From an uncultured Pelagibacteraceae bacterium (lineage in GTDB: Bacteria; Pseudomonadota; Alphaproteobacteria; Pelagibacterales; Pelagibacteraceae), in assembly GCA_902610515.1 (NCBI GenBank), contig CACLVZ010000005.1, positions 1-64,000 on the forward strand: DNA of 64,000 nt, in the 5' to 3' direction. Both the position numbers and the translations under genes were made by a program. Positions 52,714-62,339 of this stretch are shown in pieces. A model generated the notes under the pieces. It was not told the DNA's origin, did not search any database, and saw only the letters and a program-made list of their open reading frames with translations. Within the stretch, counting starts at the first letter, position 1; every line of letters starts with the position of its first letter.

Positions 52714-54336
52714 ATGGCGCGATACATATTCGTTACTGGCGGCGTGGTTTCTTCTTTAGGAAAAGGATTATCATCTGCATCACTTGCATATTTATTACAA
52801 TCTCGAGGATATAAAGTAAGAATTAGAAAACTTGATCCATATCTAAATGTAGATCCTGGAACTATGAGCCCATTTCAACACGGTGAAGTTTTTGTTACTG
52901 ATGATGGGGCTGAAACAGATTTGGACTTGGGACACTATGAGAGATTTTCAGGAATTTTAGCTAAAAAGTCAGATAATATCACTACAGGAAAAATTTATAG
53001 TGATGTTTTAAAAAGGGAACGACAGGGAAAATATTTAGGGAAAACCGTTCAAGTTATCCCTCATATAACAAATAGAATTAAAGAATTTATTAAAAATGAT
53101 GTTGCTAAAGAAGATTTTGTTATTTGCGAGATAGGAGGCACCGTCGGGGATATCGAAAGTTTACCGTTTCTAGAAGCAATAAGACAATTTTCAAATGAAA
53201 TAGGTAAAAAAAATACATTATTCATTCACCTAACATTAGTTCCTTACATGAAGGCATCTGATGAGATAAAAACAAAACCAACCCAACATTCAGTTAAAGA
53301 ATTAAGGAGCATAGGTATTCAACCAGATATTATTATCTGCAGATCTGAAAGGTCAATACCTTTAGACCAAAGGAAGAAAATTTCATTATTTTGTAACGTT
53401 GCAATAGAGGATGTCATAGAAACTGTAGATGTAAAAACAATTTATGAAGCTCCGATTAGTTTCAATAAAGAAAAATTAGACGAAAGAGTTTTAAGATTTT
53501 TTAAAATTAAATCTAAGAAAAAAGTAAATCTTTCGCCTTGGAAAAAAATTACAAATTTAGTTTTAAAAACAAAAAATAAAGTTAACATAGCAATAATTGG
53601 AAAATATGTTGAACTTAAAGATGCTTATAAATCATTAGACGAGGCTTTAACCCACGGTGGAATAGCAAATAATTTAAAAGTAAATTTAATTAGAATTGAA
53701 TCTGACTTTTTAAAACCTAGTGAAATAAAAAATAAACTTAAAGGAGTATCTGGAATTTTGATACCAGGGGGATTTGGCAAAAGAGGAACAGAAGGAAAAA
53801 TAGCAGCTATTAATTATGCAAGATTAAACAAAATTCCTTTTCTAGGCATATGCTTTGGCATGCAAATGGCTGTGATTGAATTCGCTAGGAATAAATTAAA
53901 CATTAAAAAAGCAACATCAAGTGAATTTGGACCATCAAAAGCTTCAGTCGTTGGACTTATGAGTGAATGGACCAAAAATGGGAAATTAATGAAGGGCACT
54001 GACAAAAATTTAGGCGGAACAATGCGTTTGGGTAGTTATGAAGCAAGACTTAAAAAAGACACAAAAATAAGTAAAATTTATAATGCATTGAAAATAAATG
54101 AAAGACATCGTCATAGGTATGAAGTTAACATCAACTATAAAAAAGATTTTGAAAATAGAGGAATGATTTTTTCAGGCTTATCCCCGGACAATAAATTGCC
54201 AGAAATTATAGAATTGGAAAACCATCCTTGGTTTATTGGTGTTCAGTTTCATCCTGAATTTAAATCTAGACCTTTAGCACCACATCCTTTATTCTCATCA
54301 TTTATTGAGGCTGCAAAAATCAATTCGAAAAAATGA
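52714..54336 (+). CDS. pyrG: CTP synthase
   Basis: Aminates UTP to CTP with glutamine as nitrogen donor. The synthase domain begins [17 protein letters not shown] and contains [15 protein letters not shown] and [12 protein letters not shown]. The amidotransferase domain has GICFGMQ with the nucleophile Cys and a terminal QFHPEF. Length 540 residues. A 44-bp gap after secG is AT-rich with a TATAAC-like element near 52700. It overlaps kdsA by 4 bp. Confidence 0.97.
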   Translation: MARYIFVTGGVVSSLGKGLSSASLAYLLQSRGYKVRIRKLDPYLNVDPGTMSPFQHGEVFVTDDGAETDLDLGHYERFSGILAKKSDNITTGKIYSDVLKRERQGKYLGKTVQVIPHITNRIKEFIKNDVAKEDFVICEIGGTVGDIESLPFLEAIRQFSNEIGKKNTLFIHLTLVPYMKASDEIKTKPTQHSVKELRSIGIQPDIIICRSERSIPLDQRKKISLFCNVAIEDVIETVDVKTIYEAPISFNKEKLDERVLRFFKIKSKKKVNLSPWKKITNLVLKTKNKVNIAIIGKYVELKDAYKSLDEALTHGGIANNLKVNLIRIESDFLKPSEIKNKLKGVSGILIPGGFGKRGTEGKIAAINYARLNKIPFLGICFGMQMAVIEFARNKLNIKKATSSEFGPSKASVVGLMSEWTKNGKLMKGTDKNLGGTMRLGSYEARLKKDTKISKIYNALKINERHRHRYEVNINYKKDFENRGMIFSGLSPDNKLPEIIELENHPWFIGVQFHPEFKSRPLAPHPLFSSFIEAAKINSKK

Positions 54337-55154
54337 ATAATCATAAAGTAAAATGCTCTAATTTTGAAATCGCTAACAACAAACCCTTCACTTTAATTGC
54401 AGGCCCTTGTCAGCTTGAGAGTGAAGAGCATGCAATTAAGATCTCAACCGAACTTAAAAAAATTACAAGCGAAATAGGTATTAATCTAATTTACAAAACA
54501 TCTTTTGATAAAGCTAACAGAACAAGTTTGAAAGGAAAAAGAGGTTTGGGTTTAGAAAAATCACTTCCGATTTTTGATAAAATCAGGAAAGACATTGGCG
54601 TTCCAGTCTTAACCGATGTTCATACTTCTGAACAATGCTCTATAGTTTCCAATCATGTAGATGTTTTGCAAATTCCAGCTTTCTTATGTAGACAAACTGA
54701 TTTATTAATCGCTGCAGCGAAAACTGGCAAAATAATTAATGTCAAGAAAGGGCAATTTTTAGCTCCGTGGGATATGGCTAATGTAATAAAAAAAATTGAA
54801 GACTCAGGAAATAAAAATATTTTAATTACAGAAAGAGGGGCGAGTTTTGGTTATAATACTTTAGTTTCAGATATGAGAGCCTTGCCTATAATGTCTAAAT
54901 ATGGATTTCCAATTGTTTTTGACGCAACTCATTCAGTACAACAACCAGGTGGCATGGGAGAGAAAAGTGGCGGGCAAAGAGAGTTCGTTCCCTATTTAGC
55001 TCGCGCAGCTATCGCTGTTGGAGTAGGGGCAATCTTCATAGAAACACATGAGGATCCAGATAACGCTCCATCAGATGGCCCAAACATGGTTCCATTAAAT
55101 GAAGTAAAAACTTTGTTAAAAAAACTTACCGAGATCGACAAGATAGTAAAATAA
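54333..55154 (+). CDS. kdsA: 3-deoxy-8-phosphooctulonate synthase (KDO-8-P synthase)
   Basis: Condenses PEP and arabinose 5-phosphate for the KDO sugar of lipopolysaccharide. [10 protein letters not shown] opens the TIM barrel. [26 protein letters not shown] and [12 protein letters not shown] are diagnostic. The Asn in KANRTS and a Cys in AGPC are both present, so a metal-dependent or independent form cannot be told by eye. Length 273 residues. It complements the lpx genes of 16879-22039. Confidence 0.95.
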   Translation: MNNHKVKCSNFEIANNKPFTLIAGPCQLESEEHAIKISTELKKITSEIGINLIYKTSFDKANRTSLKGKRGLGLEKSLPIFDKIRKDIGVPVLTDVHTSEQCSIVSNHVDVLQIPAFLCRQTDLLIAAAKTGKIINVKKGQFLAPWDMANVIKKIEDSGNKNILITERGASFGYNTLVSDMRALPIMSKYGFPIVFDATHSVQQPGGMGEKSGGQREFVPYLARAAIAVGVGAIFIETHEDPDNAPSDGPNMVPLNEVKTLLKKLTEIDKIVK

Positions 55155-55156
55155 GA

Positions 55157-56413
55157 ATGGCAAAAATTAAAAGTATAAAAGGCAGACAGGTCTTTGATAG
55201 TAGAGGAAATCCAACAGTGGAAGCAGAAGTTTTTTTAGAAAATAATATTTCTGCCACTGCAATTTCTCCATCAGGCGCATCAACTGGTGCATTCGAAGCG
55301 CACGAATTAAGAGATAAGGATAAGAATAATTTTTTAGGCAAAAGTGTAAATATTGCTGTTGAAAATATAAATAATAAAATTTCAAATAAACTTAAAGGTT
55401 TAGACTCAGAAGACCAAAAAAATATTGATAGAGCTTTATTAGATTTAGATGGAAGTGAAAATAAAACAAATTTAGGAGCAAATGCTACTTTAGCAGTTTC
55501 ACTAGCTAATTCAAAATGTTCAGCTTTAACAAACAAAAAATCATTATTTAAATATCTTGGAGACACTTTTTCTTTACCTATACCATTAATGAATATTATT
55601 AATGGCGGTGCGCATGCCGATAATGACTTAAATATTCAAGAATTTATGATTAGACCTGATTCAGCTAAAAATTTTATGGATGCTATTGAAAAATGTTATG
55701 TTGTTATTCAAAATTTGAAGAAATTACTAAAATTTAACAAAATGCTTACAAATGTAGGAGATGAGGGTGGATTTGCTCCATCAATTAATACTAATGAGCA
55801 AGCTTTAGAGTTAATTGTAAATGCAATAGAAAAGTCAAATTTAAAACCAGGAAAAGATATAGTTATTTGCTTAGATGTAGCAGCTAATGAATTAATTAAT
55901 GAAAAAGGGGAGTATTCAATTCAGTCTAAAAATTATACATCAGTCGAAGATAACATTAATTATTATAAAAAACTAACATCAAGCTATCCAATTAAATCAA
56001 TAGAGGATCCTTTTGCCGAAGAAGACTGGGAATCATGGAAAAAAATTACAAACGAAATAGGGAAAAGTGTTCAAATTGTAGGAGATGATTTATTCGTTAC
56101 GAATGCAAAACGTTTAAGTAAAGGAATAAATGAAAAGTCAGCAAATTGTATTTTAGTAAAACCTAATCAAATAGGCACTTTGACTGAAACTTTAGAGGTA
56201 ATTTCAATGGCAAAAGCTGCAGATTTTAATACTATCATTTCTCATAGATCTGGGGATACCGAAGATACATTTATCGCTGATTTGGCATCCGCAACCATGT
56301 CTTCTCAAATTAAAACTGGATCTCTGGCGAGATCTGAAAGAGTGGCTAAATATAACAGGTTATTACGCATAGAAGAAGAACTTGGAAATCAGGCCAAAAT
56401 GGCTAGAATCTAA
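55157..56413 (+). CDS. eno: Enolase
   Basis: Glycolytic 2-phosphoglycerate dehydratase. RQVFDSRGNPTVEAEV at the N terminus, SGASTGAFEA, NIINGGAHADN, GDEGGFAPS, the metal-binding SIEDPFAEEDW and VGDDLFVTN, and ISHRSGDTEDTFIADLA are all present. Length 418 residues. It lies 2 bp after kdsA and is followed by the ftsB-like gene, the classic pyrG-kdsA-eno-ftsB order. Confidence 0.97.
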   Translation: MAKIKSIKGRQVFDSRGNPTVEAEVFLENNISATAISPSGASTGAFEAHELRDKDKNNFLGKSVNIAVENINNKISNKLKGLDSEDQKNIDRALLDLDGSENKTNLGANATLAVSLANSKCSALTNKKSLFKYLGDTFSLPIPLMNIINGGAHADNDLNIQEFMIRPDSAKNFMDAIEKCYVVIQNLKKLLKFNKMLTNVGDEGGFAPSINTNEQALELIVNAIEKSNLKPGKDIVICLDVAANELINEKGEYSIQSKNYTSVEDNINYYKKLTSSYPIKSIEDPFAEEDWESWKKITNEIGKSVQIVGDDLFVTNAKRLSKGINEKSANCILVKPNQIGTLTETLEVISMAKAADFNTIISHRSGDTEDTFIADLASATMSSQIKTGSLARSERVAKYNRLLRIEEELGNQAKMARI

Positions 56414-56416
56414 CTT

Positions 56417-56710
56417 ATGCGACTTATTGAAAGTTTAAAGACAAATAAATTTATATTATTTAATATCTTTTTTACGCTTTATATAAGTATAAACTTAATC
56501 GGAGGTGAAAGGGGTCTATTCTCTTATTTTGATAAAAAGAGAATTTACGAAGAGCTTGAGATTAAGAATAAGGTGCTAACTAGCGAATTAAAAGATTTCG
56601 AACACAAAATATCACTAGTTAAAAATAATGACCTTGATTATTTAGATATGCTTTATAGAGAAAAATTTAGATACGGTACAAAAGATGAAATTATTATTAA
56701 GTTAAAATGA
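56417..56710 (+). CDS. ftsB: FtsB/DivIC-family septum formation initiator
   Basis: Bitopic cell-division protein that links FtsQ and FtsL. The 97-residue protein has one hydrophobic segment (about 13-30) followed by [11 protein letters not shown] and a coiled coil (about 40-70). The C-terminal pattern [13 protein letters not shown] matches the family ending. Family and eno adjacency support the call. It overlaps lipA by 4 bp. In many alphaproteobacteria pyruvate dehydrogenase genes come next; here they do not. Confidence 0.85.
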   Translation: MRLIESLKTNKFILFNIFFTLYISINLIGGERGLFSYFDKKRIYEELEIKNKVLTSELKDFEHKISLVKNNDLDYLDMLYREKFRYGTKDEIIIKLK

Positions 56711-57651
56711 GTCAAAAACCTAGACATCCAGAAAAAGTAAACAAGCCCATTAATCCAATTAAAAAGAAGCCTGAATGGATTAGATCAAAAATAGTAGACT
56801 CTCAAATTTTCTTTCAAACCAAAAAAGTTGTTAATCAAAATAATTTAGTTACAGTATGTCAAGAAGCAAACTGCCCAAATATCACTGAGTGTTGGAGCAA
56901 AAAACATGCAACATTTATGATTATGGGAGATACTTGTACAAGAGCTTGCGCTTTTTGTGATGTTAAAACCGGTAAGCCAGGCGATCTGGATATTTTTGAG
57001 CCAGCTAAAATTGCTAACGCTGTTAAAAGTTTAAATCTAAAACATGTGGTAATTACTTCTGTAGATAGAGATGACCTAGAAGATGGTGGATCTGATCATT
57101 TTTATAAAGTAGTAAAAGCGACAAGAGAAAAAAATCCAAAAACGTCAATAGAAGTTTTAACTCCTGATTTTTTAAGAAAAGGTGAGGCTTATAAAAAAGT
57201 TTTAGAGGCTGACCTCGACGTTTTTAATCATAATATAGAAACAGTGCCAAGACTTTACACATCAGTTAGACCAGGGGCACGATATTTTGCATCATTAGAA
57301 CTTTTAAAAAATGCAAAAAAATTTAACAAAAAAGTTTTTACAAAATCTGGAATTATGGTTGGTTTAGGTGAAAATAAAGATGAAGTAACCCAAGTTATGG
57401 ATGACCTCAGGTCTGCCGAGGTCGATTTTATTACTATAGGCCAATACCTGCAACCTTCTCCAAAACATCATCCTCTAAATCGTTACTACCATCCAGATGA
57501 ATTTAAAGAGTTCGAGCAAATAGCAAAAACGAAAGGGTTTTTACTTGTTTCTTCATCACCACTTACGAGATCTTCTTATCACGCAGATGAAGATTTTAAA
57601 AAATTACAAGATGCAAGAAATAAACAGCTTGAATGTCTTCCGCATCAATAA
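56707..57651 (+). CDS. lipA: Lipoyl synthase
   Basis: Radical-SAM enzyme that inserts two sulfurs into protein-bound octanoate. The auxiliary-cluster cysteines lie in [14 protein letters not shown]. The radical-SAM CxxxCxxC is [11 protein letters not shown]. The [10 protein letters not shown] motif near the C terminus supplies the conserved Ser. Length 314 residues. It overlaps ratA by 19 bp. Confidence 0.97.
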   Translation: MSQKPRHPEKVNKPINPIKKKPEWIRSKIVDSQIFFQTKKVVNQNNLVTVCQEANCPNITECWSKKHATFMIMGDTCTRACAFCDVKTGKPGDLDIFEPAKIANAVKSLNLKHVVITSVDRDDLEDGGSDHFYKVVKATREKNPKTSIEVLTPDFLRKGEAYKKVLEADLDVFNHNIETVPRLYTSVRPGARYFASLELLKNAKKFNKKVFTKSGIMVGLGENKDEVTQVMDDLRSAEVDFITIGQYLQPSPKHHPLNRYYHPDEFKEFEQIAKTKGFLLVSSSPLTRSSYHADEDFKKLQDARNKQLECLPHQ

Positions 57652-58076
57652 AAAAAATTATTCCCTGTAAAAAAGAGCAATTAGTTGAAATGGTTCTTGA
57701 TATTGAAAAATATCCAGAATTTGTTCCTTGGTGTATTGAAGGTAAAGTGTTTGATAGAAACGAAAGTGCAGATTTAATTACGTTTAATGGAGATTTAAAA
57801 GTAGGGAAAAGTATCCTCAACGAAACATTCTCAAGTCATGTGTCTTATTATAAAGAAAAAGATACGATTATTGTAACTAATCTTGATGGACCATTAAAAC
57901 ATTTAAAAAATGAGTGGAAATTCAAGGAAGTAAACAATTCGACACAGTTAGAGTTTTTTATTGATTTTGAATTGAAAAATCCAATTTTGAATGGGATAAT
58001 GAAAAAATCTTTTGAGCTTGGTTTGAATAAAATTGCCAAGGCTTTTGAAGAAAGAGCAATTAAATTATATAAATAA
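57633..58076 (+). CDS. RatA/COQ10-family START-domain protein
   Basis: A 147-residue SRPBCC/START-like protein of the polyketide cyclase/COQ10 group. Its typical pattern is seen at [14 protein letters not shown], then [17 protein letters not shown] and [13 protein letters not shown]. Members bind lipids such as ubiquinone. E. coli RatA has been described as interfering with 70S association, but in alphaproteobacteria a Coq10-like quinone role is equally likely. It begins within lipA, its standard neighbour. Confidence 0.88.
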   Translation: MSSASIKKIIPCKKEQLVEMVLDIEKYPEFVPWCIEGKVFDRNESADLITFNGDLKVGKSILNETFSSHVSYYKEKDTIIVTNLDGPLKHLKNEWKFKEVNNSTQLEFFIDFELKNPILNGIMKKSFELGLNKIAKAFEERAIKLYK

Positions 58077-58387
58077 TGTTTACAATATCATCTTTATTAA
58101 TTCTATTTATTTTAACTTTTAAATTCTTATCTTCATATATTAAAACAATTAGAACAGGAGACCCTAACGAAACTAACCTCACTTATTGGATGTTTTCATA
58201 TGATTTTAAGTCTAAAACTAAAGAATGGATTCCCGAAGATAAACAATTATTACAAAGAAAACGGGCTAGAAATTTTTTAGTTTTTATACTTTATTTAACT
58301 GCTTTTGGAATTTTTTTATTACTTAACAGTTTTACTGCACATCTTCTAGATGTAATTGTAAACCCAGAGTTTAGCTACCCCGTTTAA
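58076..58387 (+). CDS. Small two-helix membrane protein, hypothetical
   Basis: A 103-residue protein with hydrophobic segments at about 3-20 and 68-90 around a polar middle containing RTGDPNETNLTYWMFSYD. I do not recognise a family. It shares one base with the ratA stop, so it is read with lipA-ratA. Its 3' end overlaps the convergent CinA-type gene by 17 bp. Topology suggests both termini on the same side of the inner membrane. Confidence 0.7.
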   Translation: MFTISSLLILFILTFKFLSSYIKTIRTGDPNETNLTYWMFSYDFKSKTKEWIPEDKQLLQRKRARNFLVFILYLTAFGIFLLLNSFTAHLLDVIVNPEFSYPV

Positions 58388-58850
58388 TCAATTGAACTAA
58401 TAGATTTAAAGTTTTTTTTACAGTTTGTTTTTGAATAAAAATTCTTCCTTTATTCTTAAAATTACATTTATTTACAAGAACCTTTTTTCCGACCTTTATC
58501 CCAATATAAACCAAACCAACTGGTTTTTGTTTAGATCCTCCTTTAGGACCAGCAATACCCGTTATTGAAACACAGACTTTTGATTTGCTAATTTTACTAA
58601 GGTTCTTAACCATAGCCAAACAACATTGAACACTTACAGCTCCATATTTTTTTATTATTTTTGGATGAATTTTTAATAAACTCGTTTTGGCTTGATTTGC
58701 GTAGGTGACTAATCCCATCGTAAATACCTTTGATGATCCACTTACTGACGTAATAGAACTAGAAAGCATTCCACCAGTGCATGACTCAGCAAAAGCAATG
58801 TTCAGTTTTTTTCTTTTGAGTAACAAAACTATTTTTTTATTTAAACTCAT
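58371..58850 (-). CDS. CinA C-terminal-type nicotinamide-nucleotide amidase (PncC)
   Basis: Deamidates NMN to nicotinate mononucleotide in pyridine nucleotide salvage. Only the C-terminal CinA domain is present (159 residues). Motifs are AESCTGGMLSS, GLVTYANQAK, and SITGIAGPKGG followed by KPVGLVYIG. The N-terminal CinA domain is absent, as in stand-alone PncC (YgaD). It shares one base with pgpA. Confidence 0.92.
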   Translation of the reverse strand: MSLNKKIVLLLKRKKLNIAFAESCTGGMLSSSITSVSGSSKVFTMGLVTYANQAKTSLLKIHPKIIKKYGAVSVQCCLAMVKNLSKISKSKVCVSITGIAGPKGGSKQKPVGLVYIGIKVGKKVLVNKCNFKNKGRIFIQKQTVKKTLNLLVQLIKRGS

Positions 58851-59353
58851 TACAAAAACGTAGATTTAATTATCATAAAGATTATCAATGTAAGAACCAC
58901 ATATAAACCAGCCACTACATCGTCTATTATTACTCCAAAACTATTTTTAAATTTTTTATCAAAAAAATTGACCGGGAAGGGTTTTTTAATATCAAAATAT
59001 CTAAATAGAATAAAAATATACAAATAAAATAATATTGCTTCTTGAGGATCTTTTACTGTGCCATGTGAGATCTCATAAAGATAAATAGGAATAGATTGTC
59101 CAATAAATTCATCTATAACAACTTCTTTAGGGTCTTTATTTTCACTAAGTTTTATATATTCAGACACTGCATAAAATGAACAAATAAAAACAATTAATAA
59201 AATTATTAGAATGGTGTTGCTCGATAGATTTATTATATGAAATAAGCTGTATAAAAAAACAGTTGTTATTAGAGATGTTATTGTTCCCGGCGCAAATCTA
59301 ATTGATCCAATTCCAAAACATGTAACAATTAAATAATTTAAAGTTTTAATCAT
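58850..59353 (-). CDS. pgpA: Phosphatidylglycerophosphatase A
   Basis: Membrane phosphatase making phosphatidylglycerol. FGIGSIRFAPGTITS is the family opening. DPKEVVIDEFIGQ holds the acidic metal site, and FRYFDIKKPFPVN then IIDDVVAG complete the signature. Length 167 residues with about four hydrophobic segments. It overlaps ispDF by 8 bp. Confidence 0.93.
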   Translation of the reverse strand: MIKTLNYLIVTCFGIGSIRFAPGTITSLITTVFLYSLFHIINLSSNTILIILLIVFICSFYAVSEYIKLSENKDPKEVVIDEFIGQSIPIYLYEISHGTVKDPQEAILFYLYIFILFRYFDIKKPFPVNFFDKKFKNSFGVIIDDVVAGLYVVLTLIIFMIIKSTFL

Positions 59354-60491
59354 ATTTTATAACCGAACATATTGTTTCGCAAGCAATGGCCTTTTCTTTT
59401 CCAATTAAACCTAACTTTTCAGTTGTCTTTCCTTTAATGTTTATTTGATTTTTTGAAATTTCACATAATTTAGAAATATTATTAATCATTTTATCTTTAA
59501 TATTTTTAATTTTTGGTGTTTGAGTAATAATATTGATATCGATGTTATTAACAATGAAGCCTTTTAACTTTATCATATCTATTACTTGCTGAAGCAAAAT
59601 AGTTGATCTTATGTTTTTGAATTTTTTGTTTTTATCAGAAAACATTTCTCCAATATCTCCCATTTTACAAGCTCCAAAAATTGCATCAGTTACTGAGTGC
59701 AAAACAGGATCACCATCAGAATGTCCTAGTGTTCCTAGTTTAGACTTTATTTTTAAGCCAGCTAAAAAAAGTTTTCTTTTAGGAACTAATCGGTGAACAT
59801 CAAATCCAATACCAACACTCTGCTTAGATTTATAAATATTCTTTAGATTTTCAAAATCTGCCCAATCTGTAATTTTAAAGTTATTTTTTTCTCCTTCTAT
59901 GAACTTAACTTTATTCAAATCCATATATAAAGAAATATCATCGTCTTTGTACTTGCCTAAATTATTTTTATGAAGATGATAAATTTCTTTTAAATTAAAT
60001 GCTTGAGGAGTTTGCGTTAAGAAAAAATGATCTCTATTTTTTCCAATAATGTACTCTTCTTTGCTTGAGTCAATTTTTTGCTTTAATGCATCTTGAATAT
60101 TAACCACAGGAACAACTGCTTTTGAAGTTTTGATATTTTTAAGAATTGACCTAAGAAGTTTTTCAGAAAAGTTTGGTCTTGCAACATCATGAATTAAAAC
60201 TTTTGTAATTCCTTTACTTTTAGTTAGATATCTAAGGGCTTTAAAGGTAGATTGTTGCCTATTTTTTCCTCCAGTTAATAACTGAACATTTTTTAGCTTT
60301 ATTGATTTGACACGACTTATGTCTCTTTTGTTATAAACAAGAACAATTTTTTTAATTTGATCGAATTTTCGAGCTTTTATGACATTTATTTCAATTAATG
60401 ATTTGCCTCCTATTTTTTGGTAGGGTTTGCCAATTTTGGACCTAAATCTTTTGCTATTACCTGCAGCAAGAATAATTAAAGATAAACTCAT
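59346..60491 (-). CDS. ispDF: Bifunctional MEP cytidylyltransferase / MECDP synthase
   Basis: Two steps of the MEP isoprenoid pathway in one 381-residue chain. The IspD half (1 to about 220) has LIILAAGNSKRF, a Lys-containing substrate loop and HDVARP. The IspF half (from about 225) has GIGFDVHRL with metal ligands, LGHSDGDPVLHSVTDA and MGDIGEMFSD. Fusion is usual in alphaproteobacteria. It acts downstream of dxr (12937-14118). It diverges from ntrY over a 48-bp AT-rich gap. Confidence 0.96.
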   Translation of the reverse strand: MSLSLIILAAGNSKRFRSKIGKPYQKIGGKSLIEINVIKARKFDQIKKIVLVYNKRDISRVKSIKLKNVQLLTGGKNRQQSTFKALRYLTKSKGITKVLIHDVARPNFSEKLLRSILKNIKTSKAVVPVVNIQDALKQKIDSSKEEYIIGKNRDHFFLTQTPQAFNLKEIYHLHKNNLGKYKDDDISLYMDLNKVKFIEGEKNNFKITDWADFENLKNIYKSKQSVGIGFDVHRLVPKRKLFLAGLKIKSKLGTLGHSDGDPVLHSVTDAIFGACKMGDIGEMFSDKNKKFKNIRSTILLQQVIDMIKLKGFIVNNIDINIITQTPKIKNIKDKMINNISKLCEISKNQINIKGKTTEKLGLIGKEKAIACETICSVIKYD

Positions 60492-60539
60492 GGTATAAAC
60501 TTATATTATATTTATATAAATATTTAATGCTTATTTCAG

Positions 60540-62339
60540 ATGTTTAGAATTATTAAAAATTTTAATTGGATAATTTTATCCTCATTTTTATGTATTTTTA
60601 TGGGGATAGTAACTTTTTTAACATTTATTAATGAGGGTTTTGTTCCTTTAACAGATGAAAACCTACAAACTTTACTCATAATCGATATTTTTTTACTTTT
60701 AATATTTTTTAGCCTTATTTTCAAAAATTTTTATAGATTTTATTATACTGGAAAGAAAAATAAAAAAGGGGCTCAAACCAACTTAAAATATATTTCTGTC
60801 TTTTCTTTATTTACAGTTATACCTTCACTTGTAGTAGCTATATTTTCTTTATTCATTTTTAATTTTGGAATTCAGAATTATTTTGATAAGCAAATCACTA
60901 AAGCTGTAAATAATTCTTATGACGTAGCAAAAAATTATTTAGATGAAAGTAAAGAAAACGTATTGTCTGATGTCATTTTAATGAGCGTTGGTTTAAATAG
61001 AGCATCAAATTTTTATTTTTCTAATCCTAATCGATTTAAAAATATTATGAGGTCAGAGAAAATTTTAAGAAGAATAGACGATGTATATTTAATCGATAGT
61101 TTGGGTAATATTTTGCTTTCAGACGTGAGAGATATTACCGAAGAGTTTGTTGTTCCTTCAGATGAAGATTATGAGCAGGTCTTAGAAGGTAAACCAGTTT
61201 TTATTTCAAACAATTTAGAAAACAAAACAACTGCAATGACTAAATTAAATTCTTTAGTCGATACCTATCTTTATATTTCACGTAACATAGATAGTGAAAT
61301 TTTACGTTATTTGAATGAAACTGAACAAGCTGTAAGTTTTTATTATTCAGTAGAAAATAGTCAAACAGGCATAAAGGTTACTTTTGCTATTATTTATATA
61401 ATAGTTGTTACATTATTATTATTTCTATCAACGTCTATTGCAATTACATTTGCGTCTAGACTTACTAAACCCATAGTAAATTTAATCGGTGCCTCAGACT
61501 CGATTAGCAAAGGCGCGTTAGATGTAAAGGTGCCTGAACTCGAGACAGATGAGGAATTTAAACAATTGAATAAAAACTTTAATTCAATGATTGAAAGATT
61601 GAAAGAACAACAAGATAAATTATTGATTAACGAAAGACACGAAGCCTGGGAAACTGTGGCGAGAAAATTAGCTCATGAAATTAAAAATCCTCTAACGCCA
61701 ATTCAACTGTCAATAGATAGTTTGAGAGAAAAATATAAAGGGAAATTAAATAATTATGAACAAGAATTTGAAAAATATTTGGAAACCATAAATCGCCAAA
61801 TTAAAGATATAGAAAAACTTGTTAATGAGTTTTCTAATTTTGCTAGAATGCCAAGACCAATACTAAAGAAAATTGATATAATTGAAATTGTCAAAAAATC
61901 TTTAGAATTTATTAAAATAACATCTAAGAACTCTATTACCCTTACTTTAAAAACTAAACAGCAATTTATTTTCGGAGATGAAGATCAGCTTAATAGAGTT
62001 TTTATTAATCTTATTAAAAATTCAGAAGAAGCTTTCAAGGATATAAATAAAAAAAACCTTAATTTTAAAGGTAATATTGACATAGAAATTAACAGCAATA
62101 ACGACTATATAGTCTGTAGATTGACAGACAATGGACCAGGAATATCAGACGCAAGAAAAGCAATGACCCCTTATTTTACAACAAAAAAAACTGGAACGGG
62201 TTTAGGATTACCGATAGTATCAAAAATAATTAACGAGCATTCGGGTAATTTTTCAATAAAAAATAATAAAAAGGAAAGAGGAGTAATAATTAGTATTTCA
62301 CTACCTAAAGCTGATGCAAAAAGAGATATTAGTAATTGA
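60540..62339 (+). CDS. ntrY: Sensor histidine kinase NtrY
   Basis: Membrane sensor kinase for the NtrX regulator. Three hydrophobic helices lie within the first 110 residues, an extracytoplasmic part follows, and another helix is at about 283-305. A HAMP domain (RLTKPIVNLIGASDSISKG) comes next. The phosphoacceptor is H379 (LAHEIKNPLTPIQ), and the ATPase domain has NLIKNSEEAF and GTGLGLPIV. At 599 residues it is shorter than rhizobial NtrY (about 750). HAMP runs into the His-kinase helix with no room for the usual PAS domain. It overlaps ntrX by 26 bp. Confidence 0.93.
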   Translation: MFRIIKNFNWIILSSFLCIFMGIVTFLTFINEGFVPLTDENLQTLLIIDIFLLLIFFSLIFKNFYRFYYTGKKNKKGAQTNLKYISVFSLFTVIPSLVVAIFSLFIFNFGIQNYFDKQITKAVNNSYDVAKNYLDESKENVLSDVILMSVGLNRASNFYFSNPNRFKNIMRSEKILRRIDDVYLIDSLGNILLSDVRDITEEFVVPSDEDYEQVLEGKPVFISNNLENKTTAMTKLNSLVDTYLYISRNIDSEILRYLNETEQAVSFYYSVENSQTGIKVTFAIIYIIVVTLLLFLSTSIAITFASRLTKPIVNLIGASDSISKGALDVKVPELETDEEFKQLNKNFNSMIERLKEQQDKLLINERHEAWETVARKLAHEIKNPLTPIQLSIDSLREKYKGKLNNYEQEFEKYLETINRQIKDIEKLVNEFSNFARMPRPILKKIDIIEIVKKSLEFIKITSKNSITLTLKTKQQFIFGDEDQLNRVFINLIKNSEEAFKDINKKNLNFKGNIDIEINSNNDYIVCRLTDNGPGISDARKAMTPYFTTKKTGTGLGLPIVSKIINEHSGNFSIKNNKKERGVIISISLPKADAKRDISN

